NCBI RefSeq assembly: GCF_009711475.1
Contig: NZ_SMMD01000727.1
Span: forward strand, 1 to 6,627
DNA: 6,627 nt
Direction of reading: 5' to 3'
Origin: Fulvivirga aurantia
GTDB taxonomy: Bacteria > Bacteroidota > Bacteroidia > Cytophagales > Cyclobacteriaceae
The notes beneath the pieces are model-generated. The model worked only from the letters and a program-made list of their open reading frames with translations. It was not told where the DNA came from and did no database searches. Position 1 is the stretch's first letter. Each line of letters opens with the position of its first letter. Both the position numbers and the translations under genes were made by a program. Of this stretch, positions 1-6,563 are shown piece after piece.

Positions 1-31
1 GGCTTTGTTAAATCAAAAAGAAGATCCCTGA

Positions 32-56
32 TTACTAAGCCTTTCAGGATTAGTAA
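32..56. repeat. Imperfect hairpin in upstream non-coding DNA
   Basis: TTACTAA (32-38) is the exact reverse complement of TTAGTAA (50-56). After one G/A mismatch the stem continues with CCT (40-42) against AGG (46-48), leaving a 3-nt loop. This gives an 11-position stem with one mismatch. No T-tract follows on the plus strand (GCTTATATG), so it is a weak candidate for the terminator of an unseen upstream gene. It may instead belong to the same mosaic of palindromic repeats as the next element, because AAGATCCCT occurs both at 21-29 and at 71-79. I see no coding sequence in 1-264. Confidence 0.45.
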
Positions 57-70
57 GCTTATATGCCAAA

Positions 71-97
71 AAGATCCCTACCTACGCAGGGATGACG
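71..97. repeat. REP-like intergenic palindrome (GATCCCT...AGGGATGACG)
   Basis: ATCCCT (74-79) pairs with AGGGAT (88-93) around an 8-nt loop, and GACG follows. The general form, a hairpin of CCCT...CGCAGGGAT followed by GACG, is one I recall as common in dispersed intergenic palindromes of many bacteria, including Bacteroidota. That membership is inference. A partial second copy of the left arm lies at 21-29. Counting copies in the host genome would settle whether this is a repeat family. Confidence 0.5.
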
Positions 98-131
98 AAC
101 TCGAAGAGAACAGTGATATCGACTAAATAAG

Positions 132-150
132 CCTTCCACGCCCTGGAAGG
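132..150. repeat. Perfect 7-bp hairpin upstream of the operator
   Basis: CCTTCCA (132-138) and TGGAAGG (144-150) form a perfect 7-bp stem with the 5-nt loop CGCCC. It ends 23 nt before the operator-like palindrome and lies upstream of the predicted promoter, so it is not in the leader of the operon transcript. No T-run follows on the plus strand, which argues against a classical intrinsic terminator. It could still bound a transcript entering from the left, or be another intergenic palindrome. Confidence 0.5.
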
Positions 151-173
151 TCTGAAAAACCCTCACAAAAACT

Positions 174-196
174 TTATTTAAATTTAATCTAAATAA
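174..196. promoter_or_regulatory. Operator-like palindrome 1 (putative Fur/DtxR-type metal-repressor site)
   Basis: This is a 23-bp palindrome with 11-nt arms and a single central base. The left arm is TTATTTAAATT and the right arm is AATCTAAATAA; 10 of 11 arm positions pair. It ends two bases before the predicted -33 element of the promoter. A nearly identical site (22 of 23 identical when reverse-complemented) precedes the imelysin gene at 1505-1527. The 11-1-11 layout resembles AT-rich Fur-family boxes, and the downstream genes are iron-related, so an iron repressor is the likely ligand. A DtxR-family regulator cannot be excluded from sequence. Confidence 0.6.
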
Positions 197-198
197 GG

Positions 199-229
199 TT
201 TGTCAATTACCCATCCACCACTATATTTG
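199..229 (+). promoter_or_regulatory. Bacteroidota-type promoter of the operon (TTTG-N19-TATATTTG)
   Basis: TTTG at 199-202 and TATATTTG at 222-229 match the Bacteroidota housekeeping promoter consensus (-33 TTTG, -7 TAnnTTTG) exactly, with a 19-nt spacer. Transcription would begin around 234-238, giving a leader of roughly 30 nt before the ATG at 265. The operator-like palindrome sits immediately upstream, where a bound repressor could block RNA polymerase at the -33 element. Confidence 0.7.
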
Positions 230-264
230 CATCGTTATTTTTAATCAGTCCAAATAAACAAACA

Positions 265-1485
265 ATGAAGAAAACAGCCTTATTTCTATTAATATCATCA
301 TTTTTTGCAGTATCATGCTCTGATGACGACAACGAAGTAAACCCAACAGTCGAAGCACCTGCGACATATTCTTTCGAGAGAAACGGAACCAGCACAGTAT
401 CATTTAGTGGTCAAACTACGCGTATCGCTATGGCCGAAGAGCTTACAAGCGATTTGAAGAATTTCGAATCTGCAACAAAAGAAGCTCTTTTGGAGATGTA
501 CAGAAACGAAACCGCTGATGGTGGTGATGCCAACCCTTTTTCTAAAGCAGAGCTTAATGAATCCACAAAAAGCGTTAAAAGCAAAACCGCTGCCTCTAAA
601 GATTATTTCTCAGCCAACGCCACTGAATCTGCTGAAATAAAAGCGGATTTTGAAACGTGGATCAACGCTCAGATTGACGAGGTATTTCCAAATGAAAACA
701 CAGCTGCATCTGCTGGAGTAGCGGGACAGATTGCCGATGGCAACTCTACAAGATATGTAAATGCTAAAGGTCTTGAATACAACCAATTAGTAGGTAAATC
801 ACTTATCGGTGCATTGATGACAGACCAAGCACTTAATAACTACCTGAGCACAGCTGTGCTTGATGAAGCAGATAACAGAACCGAAAACGATAATGATGTA
901 GTAGCAGATGGTAAAAACTACACTACTATGGAGCATAAGTGGGACGAAGCTTATGGCTATCTATACGGTGCCTCTGCTGATGCTGCTAATCCTAATGCGA
1001 CTATCGGAGACGATGACAGCTTCTTAAATAAATATATTGCCAGAGTAGATGGAGACAGTGATTTCGCAGGTATTGCTGATGAGATTTTCGATGCTTTCAA
1101 ATTAGGTCGTGCTGCTATTGTAGCGGGTGATTATGACTTAAGAGACGCACAAGCTGACATTATCAGAGAAAAGGTATCTGAAATCATTGCAGTAAGAGCA
1201 GTATACTATCTTGAAGCAGGTGCAGACGCCATAAGCAGTGAATCTTACGGAACGGCCTTCCACGATCTTTCTGAAGCTTACGGATTTATCTACAGCTTGA
1301 GATTTACAAGAAATCCGGCTACAGATGCTCCATATTTATCAAAAGAAGAAGTAGATGGATTCTTAGCGGCTATGCTTGCTGACGGAGAAAATGGCCTTTG
1401 GGACGTAAAACCAGAGACACTAACAACGATTTCTGCAGCCATTGCTGCAAAATTTAACTTTACAGTTGCTCAGGCAGCTTCTTAA
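265..1485 (+). CDS. DUF4856 domain-containing lipoprotein
   Basis: This 406-residue protein is an exported lipoprotein. A short hydrophobic signal peptide ends in the lipobox AVSC with the modified cysteine at residue 18. The following S-D-D-D (19-22) matches the Bacteroidota surface-export signal, so the protein probably sits on the outer face of the outer membrane. The mature part begins with YSFERNG (35-41) and carries HKWDEAYGYLYG (224-235), features I associate with DUF4856, whose function is not known. It is strongly acidic. Residues 262-273 read DGDSDFAGIADE, with acidic residues at positions 1, 3, 5 and 12 as in an EF-hand-type calcium loop, but without the usual Gly at 6 and hydrophobic residue at 8. 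The ATG at 265 is chosen because the signal peptide starts there; no Shine-Dalgarno is visible, which is normal for this phylum. As first gene before imelysin, HTTM and receptor genes, it is a likely iron-ligand binding or hand-over partner (inference). Confidence 0.85.
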   Translation: MKKTALFLLISSFFAVSCSDDDNEVNPTVEAPATYSFERNGTSTVSFSGQTTRIAMAEELTSDLKNFESATKEALLEMYRNETADGGDANPFSKAELNESTKSVKSKTAASKDYFSANATESAEIKADFETWINAQIDEVFPNENTAASAGVAGQIADGNSTRYVNAKGLEYNQLVGKSLIGALMTDQALNNYLSTAVLDEADNRTENDNDVVADGKNYTTMEHKWDEAYGYLYGASADAANPNATIGDDDSFLNKYIARVDGDSDFAGIADEIFDAFKLGRAAIVAGDYDLRDAQADIIREKVSEIIAVRAVYYLEAGADAISSESYGTAFHDLSEAYGFIYSLRFTRNPATDAPYLSKEEVDGFLAAMLADGENGLWDVKPETLTTISAAIAAKFNFTVAQAAS

Positions 1486-1496
1486 ACATAAATTTG
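1466..1496 (+). promoter_or_regulatory. Second promoter (TTG-N20-TAAATTTG) overlapping the end of the DUF4856 gene
   Basis: TTG at 1466-1468 lies inside the end of the DUF4856 gene. TAAATTTG at 1489-1496 follows its stop codon (1483-1485) and matches the TAnnTTTG consensus. The spacer is 20 nt. Predicted initiation at about 1501-1505 would place the second operator-like palindrome at or just after the start site and leave a leader of only about 30 nt. This would let the imelysin, HTTM and receptor genes be transcribed independently of the DUF4856 gene. Confidence 0.5.
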
Positions 1497-1504
1497 CACA
1501 ACTT

Positions 1505-1527
1505 TTATTTAGATTAAATTTTAATAA
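1505..1527. promoter_or_regulatory. Operator-like palindrome 2 (inverted copy of the 174-196 site)
   Basis: The arms are TTATTTAGATT and AATTTTAATAA around a central A, with 9 of 11 arm positions pairing. The whole site matches the reverse complement of the 174-196 site at 22 of 23 positions. It lies between the second promoter's -7 box and the imelysin ATG at 1532, four bases before the start codon. A repressor here would occlude the transcription start or block early elongation. The position also covers the region where a ribosome would bind. Confidence 0.6.
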
Positions 1528-1531
1528 GGGT

Positions 1532-2644
1532 ATGAAAAAAGTATTGTCGGTCTTTTTAGTGGTTTTAGTATTCTGGGCATGCTCAGAAGATGGAGAGCCA
1601 ACCATTGAAGAAACGCCATCAGATAATTTTGATAGAAAAGCTATGTTGGTCAATTGGGCCGACAATATTATTGTACCTGGATATACAGCCTATGCTGAAA
1701 GCACTACCAATCTGGTGGAAGCTAAAGATGCCTTTATCACGCTCAGCAATGAAGACAATCTCGCTGATCTAAGATCTGCTTGGAAAGACGCTTACATTGC
1801 ATGGCAAAAGGTTTCGATGTTTGAAATTGGTAAAGCTGAGCAAATCACTTTACGAGCCTATACAAACATCTTCCCTACTGATGCTTCTGAAATTGAGTCA
1901 AAAATCACTCAGGAGGATTTTGACCTTAGCTTGCCGTCATCTCGTGATGCTCAGGGATTTCCTGCACTAGACTACCTTCTTTATGGAGCTGCCGAAACAG
2001 ACGCAGCCCTTGTCGCTAGATTTAATGAAGAACAGGCGCTGAAAGATTATTTAAGCACAGTTACTGATAAATTAAACAGCCTGGCAAAAACAGTACTCAA
2101 TGATTGGGAAAATGGATACAGAACTACTTTCGTAGAGAAATCCGGTTCTGATGCCAGTAGTTCTGTAAATAAGTTGCTTAATGACTATATGTATTATTAT
2201 GAGAAAGCGCTAAGAGCGGGAAAAGTAGGCATACCGGCCGGTGTATTTTCTGACGGTGGCACATTGAGCGATCGTGTGGAGGCTTATTACAACAGAGAAA
2301 TTTCTAAAGAGCTTTTAATGACTGGTCTTCAGGCTTCAATTGACTTCTTTAATGGGGTGCATTTCGATGGCACCACAGCGGGAGAAAGTCTTCATTCTTA
2401 CCTGGATTTTGTACAGACGATCAGTGAGGGCGAAAACCTTAGTGCGCTTATCAACAACCAATTTAACAGCGCTTCAGATAAAGGAAATACCCTAAACAAC
2501 AACCTGTATGAGGAAGTAGAAACTAACAACACCGCCATGTTGCAGACTTATGATGAGCTACAAAAAAATGTTGTTCTCATGAAGGTTGATATGTTTCAGG
2601 CACTTAACGTAAAGGTTGATTTTGTTGACGCTGACGGTGACTGA
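1532..2644 (+). CDS. Imelysin-family (iron-regulated) lipoprotein
   Basis: This 370-residue lipoprotein belongs to the imelysin family, helical-bundle proteins linked to bacterial iron uptake; despite the family name, peptidase activity is doubtful. The signal peptide ends FWAC, with the lipid-anchored cysteine at residue 17, followed by S-E-D, an approximate surface-export signal. Family features visible are the N-terminal helical repeat with W84 and W91 (LRSAWKDAYIAWQKV), the GFPALDYLLYG segment (142-152), the helix around LLNDYMYYYEKALRAGKVGIPAG (215-237, given here by its ends and centre) and the C-terminal VDADGD. The family GxHxxE motif is here GFPALD: His is replaced by Pro144 and Glu by Asp147, a variant I recall in other imelysin-like subgroups. 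An in-frame start at 1442 would add 30 residues overlapping the DUF4856 gene and bury the signal peptide, so ATG 1532 is chosen. The stop overlaps the next start (TGATG), implying translational coupling. Confidence 0.9.
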   Translation: MKKVLSVFLVVLVFWACSEDGEPTIEETPSDNFDRKAMLVNWADNIIVPGYTAYAESTTNLVEAKDAFITLSNEDNLADLRSAWKDAYIAWQKVSMFEIGKAEQITLRAYTNIFPTDASEIESKITQEDFDLSLPSSRDAQGFPALDYLLYGAAETDAALVARFNEEQALKDYLSTVTDKLNSLAKTVLNDWENGYRTTFVEKSGSDASSSVNKLLNDYMYYYEKALRAGKVGIPAGVFSDGGTLSDRVEAYYNREISKELLMTGLQASIDFFNGVHFDGTTAGESLHSYLDFVQTISEGENLSALINNQFNSASDKGNTLNNNLYEEVETNNTAMLQTYDELQKNVVLMKVDMFQALNVKVDFVDADGD

Positions 2645-4011
2645 TGACGCTAAATGTTAATACGTATTTCTCTCAAACAACTAAGGCTGCACCATTAGCA
2701 GCCTTTCGTATTTTCTTTGGTTTAATGATGTTTGCCAGTATCGTGCGGTTTTGGAGCTACGGCTGGATCGACAAGCTTTACATACAACCTAAATTTTTCT
2801 TTTCTTACTACGGCTTCGAGTTCGTTCAGCCGCTTGGCTCATGGACCTATCTGCTTTTTGCCGTTTGTGGGCTTTCTGCCCTATTGGTAATGGTTGGTTA
2901 TCAATACCGCATGGCCATCGTTACTTTCTTTCTCAGCTTTACCTACATCGAGCTGATGGACAAAACAACTTATCTCAATCACTACTACTTCATCAGCATT
3001 CTGAGCTTTTTAATGATCTTTTTACCCGCCAACAGATACTTCTCTGTAGATGCCAAACGTAATGATTTGTTAGCTTCCGAATATATCCCTAATTGGTCTA
3101 TTGATGCTATTAAGCTTTTGCTAGTGATCGTTTATTTCTATGCCGGTTTGGCCAAACTCAACTCGGATTGGCTACTAGAAGGCATGCCCCTTAAAATATG
3201 GCTACCCTCTAAATACGATCTTCCGTTTTTGGGTGATCTTCTACAGAAGCAATGGGTGATTTATGCCTTTAGCTGGGGTGGTGCCATCTATGACCTGGCA
3301 ATACCCTTCCTACTTTTACACAGGCCGACCAGGGTATTCGCTTTTGTACTCGTAGTTATTTTTCATGTTCTCACACGCGTGCTATTCCCGATAGGCATGT
3401 TTCCTTATATCATGATTGTAAGCGCAACTATATTTTTTGATGCGAACTTTCATAACCAGGTACTTCAGAGGCTTGCGTCATGGTTCAAAATCAACAAAGC
3501 CAGGTTTGATAATGGTAAAGTACTCGTACAAAACTGGGCTGGCAAACACCGTTTAAAACTTGGCTTGCTGACTTTATTTTTTGTATTGCAACTTGCATTT
3601 CCTTTCAGGCACCTTGCATACCCGGGAGAGCTTTTTTGGCATGAGCAGGGTTATCGTTTTTCATGGCGCGTAATGCTCATGGAAAAAGCGGGATATGCAC
3701 AATTTAAAGTTGTTGATGGAGTAAGCGGTCAGCAGTTCTATGTTGACAACACAGATTTTCTATCGGCTTTTCAGGAAAAGCAAATGGCTACCCAACCTGA
3801 TTTTATACTGCAATATGCCCATTTTTTGAAGGAGCATTTCGAACAACAGGGCCATGAGAATGTAGAAGTATATGTGGAGAGTTACGTAGCACTCAATGGC
3901 AGAAGAAGTCGGCCATACATCGATCCTGAGGTAAACCTGGTACCTGAAGAGGAATCGTTTAAAAATAAAAATTGGATATTACCATTCGAAGATGACATCA
4001 AAGGTTTATAG
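2644..4011 (+). CDS. HTTM / vitamin K-dependent gamma-carboxylase-like membrane protein
   Basis: This 455-residue polytopic inner-membrane protein has about eight or nine hydrophobic segments between residues 17 and 320, then a soluble C-terminal region. It is related to animal gamma-glutamyl carboxylase (GGCX), which oxidises reduced vitamin K to carboxylate protein glutamates. Recalling the human sequence, DKTTYLNHYY (106-115) corresponds to the segment containing His160, ANRYFSVD (129-136) to the segment after it, and AGLAKLNSDW (167-176) to the one with catalytic base Lys218, here Lys171. The C-terminal part also resembles GGCX: GYRFSWRVM (336-344) near GYSWDMM, and YIDPEVNLV (425-433) near FDPRVDIV. 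It lacks the roughly 250-300 further residues of the animal enzyme. Only one cysteine (75) is present, so the human disulfide is absent. It overlaps the imelysin stop by 1 nt and the receptor start by 20 nt. Its bacterial substrate is unknown; carboxylase activity must not be assumed. Confidence 0.85.
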   Translation: MTLNVNTYFSQTTKAAPLAAFRIFFGLMMFASIVRFWSYGWIDKLYIQPKFFFSYYGFEFVQPLGSWTYLLFAVCGLSALLVMVGYQYRMAIVTFFLSFTYIELMDKTTYLNHYYFISILSFLMIFLPANRYFSVDAKRNDLLASEYIPNWSIDAIKLLLVIVYFYAGLAKLNSDWLLEGMPLKIWLPSKYDLPFLGDLLQKQWVIYAFSWGGAIYDLAIPFLLLHRPTRVFAFVLVVIFHVLTRVLFPIGMFPYIMIVSATIFFDANFHNQVLQRLASWFKINKARFDNGKVLVQNWAGKHRLKLGLLTLFFVLQLAFPFRHLAYPGELFWHEQGYRFSWRVMLMEKAGYAQFKVVDGVSGQQFYVDNTDFLSAFQEKQMATQPDFILQYAHFLKEHFEQQGHENVEVYVESYVALNGRRSRPYIDPEVNLVPEEESFKNKNWILPFEDDIKGL

Positions 4012-6463
4012 TCTATTAGGCATATTTTTAATCTTAAGTTTTAGCGCAAGCGCACAGTTTACCCTTACCGGTACTGTTAAAGATGCATCTGTAAACAAAC
4101 CGATTGCAGAGGCTGAGGTATTTAACAAAGAAACTAACTACCTGCAGCGCACTAACCAGAAAGGTGAGTATACTTTTAAAGATCTTGAAGAGGGTACTTA
4201 TACGCTGGTTGTGTTTGTGGCCGGATACAATCCTGCACAGCAGCAGATAACGATCACTGGCGATAGTGAGTTAAATTTTGCTTTAGAACCCTACAGCATC
4301 GAACTCTCAGAGGTGGTTATTAACCAAAAGCGAGAAGAAGCCTTTAGCCTTAACAGGCTTAATCCTGTAGAGGGAACAGCCATTTATGCCGGTAAAAAAT
4401 CTGAAGTGGTATTGCTAGACCAGACTGTTGGCAACCTGGCAGCTAATAATGCGCGACAAATTTACTCTCAGGTGGTGGGATTAAATATTTATGAAAATGG
4501 TGATGCTGGTTTGCAGCTCAATATTGGTGGTCGTGGCCTTGACCCTAACAGAACCGCTAACTTCAACACACGCCAAAACGGTTATGACATAAGTGCCGAT
4601 GTGCTCGGTTACCCCGAAAGCTATTACACCCCTCCAGCCGAGGCTTTGAGTGAAATTCAGGTGATCAGAGGTGCTGCCTCACTGCAATATGGTACACAGT
4701 TCGGTGGGTTAATTAATTTTAAACTCAGACGACCAAATCCGGTGAAGAAATTGGAATGGGTTTCCCGACAGACGTATGGTTCATATAACCTTTTCACCAG
4801 TTTCAACAGTCTAAGCGGTACGGTAGGTAAGTTTAGTTACTACACCTACTTCAACTACAAGCAGGGTGATGGCTTTAGACCAAACTCAGAATTCGATTCT
4901 AAAAACTTTTTCGCTTCTCTCAATTACGCGCTTTCTGATAAAACAGACATTACTTTAGAAACCACCTACCTCAAATATCTGGCGCAACAGGCCGGTGGAC
5001 TTACTGACTCATTATTTAACGCTGATCCTACCATTAGTACTCGTGAGAGAAATTGGTTTGAAGTAGACTGGAGGCTGATCGCGCTTAAGCTCAAGCACAA
5101 GTTTTCTAGTAAAACTGATTTTTCTCTCAACCTCTTTGGTTTGGATGCCGAAAGAAATTCGGTTGGTTTTCGGGGTAACCCAAAATCACCACAAGATAAC
5201 CCGGTTGACTCAGAATACGACCCTAATGACATCACAAGAGACCTAATAAAAGGAAAGTTTCAAAACTGGGGAGCTGAGGCTCGTTTATTAAATCGCTATG
5301 TGGTAAAAGGTAAGGATGCCGTATTTTTAATAGGAGCCAAATACTACCAATCGCAAAACACCTCCCGACAAGGGCCGAGCAGCAATGGTTTTGAACCTGA
5401 CTTTGAGTTTGCAAATGACCAACACCCCTCCTATCCCAACCAGTCAGATTTCGAATTTCCTAATCTCAACCTCTCGTTGTTTGGTGAAAACATCCTTTTC
5501 ATAAATGAGAAGCTATCTATCACACCCGGCTTTAGAATCGAACACATAAAAACAGAGTCGATTGGAGAGTACACCGAAGTGCGATATGACCTTGCCGGTA
5601 ACGAAATTTTTAGAAAAGACACGACAGACAACCGTGTATTTGACAGAAACTTATTGCTACTAGGGTTAGGTGCCAGTTATAACTACTCCAACAACCTGGA
5701 GGTATATGGTAACATTTCGCAAAACTATCGTTCTGTCACTTTTAGCGACATCAGAGTAGTGAGTCCAACATTTTCTATTGACCCAACCATCACTGACGAG
5801 GAAGGATTTACTGCTGATTTGGGAGTTCGCGGCAAATGGAATAAGCTTATCTCTTATGACATAAGCACCTATGCCTTAAAATATAATGACCGCATAGGCA
5901 CCGTGCTTGTTTCTACCGGCCCTGACAAGGGAAGTCGCATTCGTAAAAACATTGGAGATGCACTTATATATGGTGTAGAAGCTTTTATTGACTGGAACCT
6001 GATCAACACACTTAGACTTGACAATTACCGCTATCGCCTTAGTCCGTTTGTTAATATTGCCCTGACTGACTCTGAGTATATAAAAAGCGATGAAAACAAT
6101 GTGGAAGGTAAAAAAGTAGAGTTTATCCCTAGGGTAAACCTGAAGACTGGTGTGAAATTTGGCTATAAAAATCTATTGGGAAATCTACAATACATCTACC
6201 TCTCTAAGCAGTACAACGATGCTGAAAACAACGAGATACCTGAAGCGGGTGACAGCCGTGAAGGAGTAATCGGACCTATACCTTCTTATGGTGTTTTGGA
6301 CCTTTCGATGAGTTATAAATTTAGAAAGTTTAAGCTAGAGGCCGGTATCAACAACCTATTAGATGAGAAATACTTCACCAGAAGAGCCACAGGCTACCCC
6401 GGCCCGGGCATTATCCCGGCAGAACCAAGGACCTACTATGCGACCTTAGAATTTAGGTTGTAG
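3992..6463 (+). CDS. FecA-like TonB-dependent outer-membrane receptor
   Basis: This 823-residue receptor imports a ligand, probably a ferric chelate, across the outer membrane using TonB energy. The signal peptide (1-21) ends SASA before QFTLTG. A carboxypeptidase-regulatory-like domain follows (about 22-100: GTVKD, GEYTFKDLEEGTYTLVV), then a TonB-box-like stretch IELSEVVI (103-110). The plug domain runs to about 247 with IRGAASLQYG and GGLINF (225-243). The 22-strand barrel occupies the rest and ends in YYATLEFRL with the aromatic/aliphatic strand typical of outer-membrane proteins. The closing motif FTRRATGYPGPGIIPAEPR (795-813) is one I associate with FecA-type ferric dicitrate receptors. 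There is no N-terminal STN signalling domain and no FecI/FecR gene in view, so control is probably by the operator sites instead. The ATG at 3992 lies inside the preceding gene and is the only start that gives the complete signal peptide. The true ligand is unproven. Confidence 0.92.
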   Translation: MTSKVYSLLGIFLILSFSASAQFTLTGTVKDASVNKPIAEAEVFNKETNYLQRTNQKGEYTFKDLEEGTYTLVVFVAGYNPAQQQITITGDSELNFALEPYSIELSEVVINQKREEAFSLNRLNPVEGTAIYAGKKSEVVLLDQTVGNLAANNARQIYSQVVGLNIYENGDAGLQLNIGGRGLDPNRTANFNTRQNGYDISADVLGYPESYYTPPAEALSEIQVIRGAASLQYGTQFGGLINFKLRRPNPVKKLEWVSRQTYGSYNLFTSFNSLSGTVGKFSYYTYFNYKQGDGFRPNSEFDSKNFFASLNYALSDKTDITLETTYLKYLAQQAGGLTDSLFNADPTISTRERNWFEVDWRLIALKLKHKFSSKTDFSLNLFGLDAERNSVGFRGNPKSPQDNPVDSEYDPNDITRDLIKGKFQNWGAEARLLNRYVVKGKDAVFLIGAKYYQSQNTSRQGPSSNGFEPDFEFANDQHPSYPNQSDFEFPNLNLSLFGENILFINEKLSITPGFRIEHIKTESIGEYTEVRYDLAGNEIFRKDTTDNRVFDRNLLLLGLGASYNYSNNLEVYGNISQNYRSVTFSDIRVVSPTFSIDPTITDEEGFTADLGVRGKWNKLISYDISTYALKYNDRIGTVLVSTGPDKGSRIRKNIGDALIYGVEAFIDWNLINTLRLDNYRYRLSPFVNIALTDSEYIKSDENNVEGKKVEFIPRVNLKTGVKFGYKNLLGNLQYIYLSKQYNDAENNEIPEAGDSREGVIGPIPSYGVLDLSMSYKFRKFKLEAGINNLLDEKYFTRRATGYPGPGIIPAEPRTYYATLEFRL

Positions 6464-6534
6464 CTATCTATTAGATCATAAGTTCCGTAGACTAAATGTA
6501 AACAGCCCATAATTACTTAATTTAGACATTTTGG

Positions 6535-6563
6535 TATATGCTAAATATCAACTAGGGCATATA
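6535..6563. repeat. Inverted repeat in the downstream non-coding region
   Basis: TATATGC (6535-6541) and GCATATA (6557-6563) form a perfect 7-bp stem around a 15-nt loop. It lies about 70 nt after the receptor stop. No T-tract follows, so a terminator role is weak. The rest of 6464-6627 is AT-rich, ends in several TTAATATTAA-like stretches, and shows no convincing gene, RNA or operator. A poor promoter-like TATACTTG sits at 6562-6569 without a well-spaced partner. Confidence 0.35.

Noticed and set aside
132..150. Intrinsic terminator at the perfect 7-bp hairpin
   Set aside because: The stem is good but is followed by TCTGAAAAACC on the plus strand without a T-run, so only a hairpin is claimed.
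207..395. 62-residue minus-strand open frame across the operon promoter
   Set aside because: It covers the predicted promoter and the start of the DUF4856 gene on the other strand, has no recognisable domain, and looks like a chance frame.
1442..1531. N-terminal extension of the imelysin gene from an upstream in-frame ATG at 1442
   Set aside because: It would overlap the DUF4856 coding region, add 30 atypical residues, read through the promoter and operator, and hide the lipoprotein signal peptide that begins perfectly at 1532.
2841..3062. Small plus-strand frame inside the HTTM gene
   Set aside because: It is an alternative frame of conserved membrane-protein coding sequence with no support of its own. 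The same applies to the frame at 1590-1772 inside imelysin.
4966..5631. Three minus-strand open frames opposite the receptor gene
   Set aside because: They lie fully inside the well-supported receptor gene, have no domain or plausible promoter, and have compositions expected of shadow frames.
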